NCBI RefSeq assembly: GCF_007489275.1 | Contig: NZ_VLNR01000011.1 | Span: forward strand, 62,001-126,000 | Reading direction: 5' to 3' | Source of the DNA: Aquimarina algiphila | GTDB taxonomy: Bacteria; Bacteroidota; Bacteroidia; Flavobacteriales; Flavobacteriaceae | Length of the DNA stretch: 64,000 nt | In this document: positions 62,798-64,000 of the stretch, piece after piece | How the letters are laid out: every line of letters starts with the position of its first letter | Numbering within the stretch: position 1 is the first letter of the stretch | Program-made: the position numbers and the translations under genes | Notes under the pieces: generated by a model | Database searches by the model: none | What the model was told of the DNA's origin: nothing | What the model saw: the letters and a program-made list of their open reading frames with translations, nothing else

Positions 62798-63577
62798 TTA
62801 CTTAATTTTAATTATTTGAATACCGTTTTGTTCTTCTTTTGGATTTGGTAAATGGCTCATAAGCACATCACCATTTTTGATCAATTTGATATTTTTTATA
62901 GGTTTATTGCTGTAGGGAACCAAATCTTTAGACTCAAAAGCCTTTATTTGAGTATTGGGGAAATTTAATCGTAAGGAAGTTACAATCTGATCTGTAGTAT
63001 TTTCGCTAATGATCATTTCATTAAAACTGATTTGCTCGTCTCTAGATTCTAATGTTATGTTTGGATCATCTGTATTAGAAATAAAGTAATACTTCCATTG
63101 TATAGCCTTAGCAGCAAACTGGATCTGGTATGTAAATGACATGCTATCTTCCTCTAGCTGCATTTCACTTCCTTTGATTTCTACTTTTGCCAGAGCAGGA
63201 AATCCCTGACAAGTTCCTTCCTGATCAATTGCACTAGCAACTAATCCAACTTGTTTTTTATGTAGTTTTTCATTGGTAAAAAGCATCATTTTACCTTCTT
63301 CTACCGTAGACATATCTGTGAATTCCCGAACCGTATCTGAAGTAGGAAAAATGTAAAAAGCAAATACATCATTCTGGATCTTTTCAGAAAAATCTGTGTT
63401 TTCTTTATCAATTCCAACGAGGCAACGTATTCCTGTAGTTGTTTTTTTAAGAAGCAATCCTCGTCTTTTTAAAAGCTCCTCTGTTTCTACTACCGGAGTG
63501 AGTACCAAATCGGCTGTTTCTCCCGTAAAATAAGAGTGTTCTATAGTAATAGAAAAGAATTTTTGATACTTCATCAT
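62798..63577 (-). CDS. conserved eCIS-locus protein of unknown function (259 aa)
   Basis: I do not recognise a domain. The protein is soluble and beta-rich, with strands such as SFTYQIQFAAKAIQWKYYF and EMIISENTTDQIVTSLRL, and no signal peptide. It lies between the DUF4255 gene and the sheath gene, 33 bases downstream of the former and 72 bases upstream of the latter. This position and the lack of any other role suggest a cap, sheath-accessory or tube-terminator partner. That is an inference from context. Confidence 0.7.
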   Translation of the reverse strand: MMKYQKFFSITIEHSYFTGETADLVLTPVVETEELLKRRGLLLKKTTTGIRCLVGIDKENTDFSEKIQNDVFAFYIFPTSDTVREFTDMSTVEEGKMMLFTNEKLHKKQVGLVASAIDQEGTCQGFPALAKVEIKGSEMQLEEDSMSFTYQIQFAAKAIQWKYYFISNTDDPNITLESRDEQISFNEMIISENTTDQIVTSLRLNFPNTQIKAFESKDLVPYSNKPIKNIKLIKNGDVLMSHLPNPKEEQNGIQIIKIK

Positions 63578-63610
63578 CTTGTTTTTATCTCAGCTTTATC
63601 AGCTATTTTC

Positions 63611-64000
63611 TTATGCTTGGTTATTTATACTATTTTCTTGTTCTGTTTCCTCATCTTCTTTGGTTTCTGGAAGAGGGTATTTTTCGCCAATTGCCAGATT
63701 GATATCTTGCAGAGGAGTTCCCACAAATTCTATACTTTGCTCATCAATAAAGGATAGTAATCGTACTCTATACAGTACTGATGGCAAATAAGAAGTGTTT
63801 AGAGAGTGCCAAACTTGATTTTGTTCTTCTAAAGGAAGTGAAATTAGTTCTACAATCAATTTCTCTATATTTTCCTCAGAAAGTTGCGGGGAGTTAAGTG
63901 GATTAAAAATCCTATTGACTTGAAAAAATTTGATTACGTGGGATAAAAATTTTAGCGCCTGATCATATTTACTGAACTTGGATACAAAAAGAATCAAAAG
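63611..64000 (-). CDS. DUF4255 eCIS protein (Afp16/Pvc16-like), 5'-truncated by window edge
   Basis: The frame runs open to the right edge, so the N-terminus is missing; a TTG at 63997 is not a real start. The visible part has ILFVSKFSKYDQALKFLSHVIKFFQ, NPLNSPQLSEENIEKL and SYLPSVLYRVRLLSF, typical of DUF4255. In Afp/PVC this protein terminates tube and sheath growth. An acidic tail (PETKEDEETEQENS) ends it. As the first visible gene, it shows that the operon promoter lies outside the window. Confidence 0.9.
   Translation of the reverse strand, partial: LLILFVSKFSKYDQALKFLSHVIKFFQVNRIFNPLNSPQLSEENIEKLIVELISLPLEEQNQVWHSLNTSYLPSVLYRVRLLSFIDEQSIEFVGTPLQDINLAIGEKYPLPETKEDEETEQENSINNQA

Noticed and set aside
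41839..64000. Prophage interpretation of the phage-tail-like locus
   Set aside because: No capsid, portal, terminase, integrase or lysis genes; gene order, DUF4255, DUF5908-like and AAA+ ATPase fit eCIS.
41839..64000. Type VI secretion interpretation
   Set aside because: No TssJ/L/M membrane complex or ClpV; sheath is a single protein of the phage/eCIS type.

Overview
The window is AT-rich DNA from a member of the Bacteroidota, most likely a marine Flavobacteriaceae. Aquimarina-like is an inference from gene content, not proven. Supporting signs are lipoproteins with Bacteroidota-type lipoboxes, bacillithiol synthesis (BshB1), a class II-type HMG-CoA reductase next to a GYDIA-type GHMP kinase, the lpxB-C40 peptidase-ComEC neighbourhood, -7 boxes of the form TAnnTTTG, and a Bacteroidota-type extracellular contractile injection system (eCIS). 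No rRNA, tRNA, CRISPR array, capsid gene or terminase gene was seen.

Region 1 (1-40.4 kb) is mostly chromosomal housekeeping. In order it holds the lpxB end and a C40 lipoprotein; Ada with a PEP-mutase-like gene; ComEC; a large flavin amine oxidase; a frameshifted serine hydrolase; and a thioredoxin-like protein. Next come a DPP-IV-like peptidase with two POT peptide transporters in one operon, which together would release and import small peptides, then HMG-CoA reductase and GHMP kinase (mevalonate). A tandem pair of related putative 2OG-Fe(II) oxygenases of unknown role follows, then PadR with a membrane protein, bshB1, an SDR/AhpD-like/FAD-oxidase cluster with an AraC regulator, and the 2-oxoglutarate dehydrogenase E1 and E2 genes. 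The region ends with several lipoproteins, a polyprenyl synthetase operon, and a TetR-TolC-HlyD-RND efflux operon whose promoter and probable operator can be read.

Region 2 (40.5-41.8 kb) is a complete IS4-family element with 19-bp perfect inverted repeats and an 8-bp target duplication. It lies inside a tiny reading frame whose start resembles the leader of Bacteroidota class I lanthipeptide precursors.

Region 3 (41.8-64.0 kb, all minus strand) is a nearly complete eCIS of the Afp/PVC/MAC type. In transcription order it encodes DUF4255 (Afp16-like, cut by the window edge), an unknown 259-aa protein, the sheath, three tube proteins, a DUF5908-like small protein, an Afp7-like LysM protein, a VgrG-like spike, a 68-aa small protein, gp25, a PAAR-like tip, a 1399-aa baseplate J-like protein (Afp11-like), two paralogous collar fibres, an Afp12-like baseplate protein, a tape-measure protein and an AAA+ ATPase. 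The last gene fuses an eCIS-cargo DUF4157 domain to a protein-kinase-like domain, making it the probable injected toxin. Bacteroidota REP-like repeats sit in the gaps of this locus. The kinase-bearing cargo, the duplicated fibres and the paired oxygenases are the most notable items.
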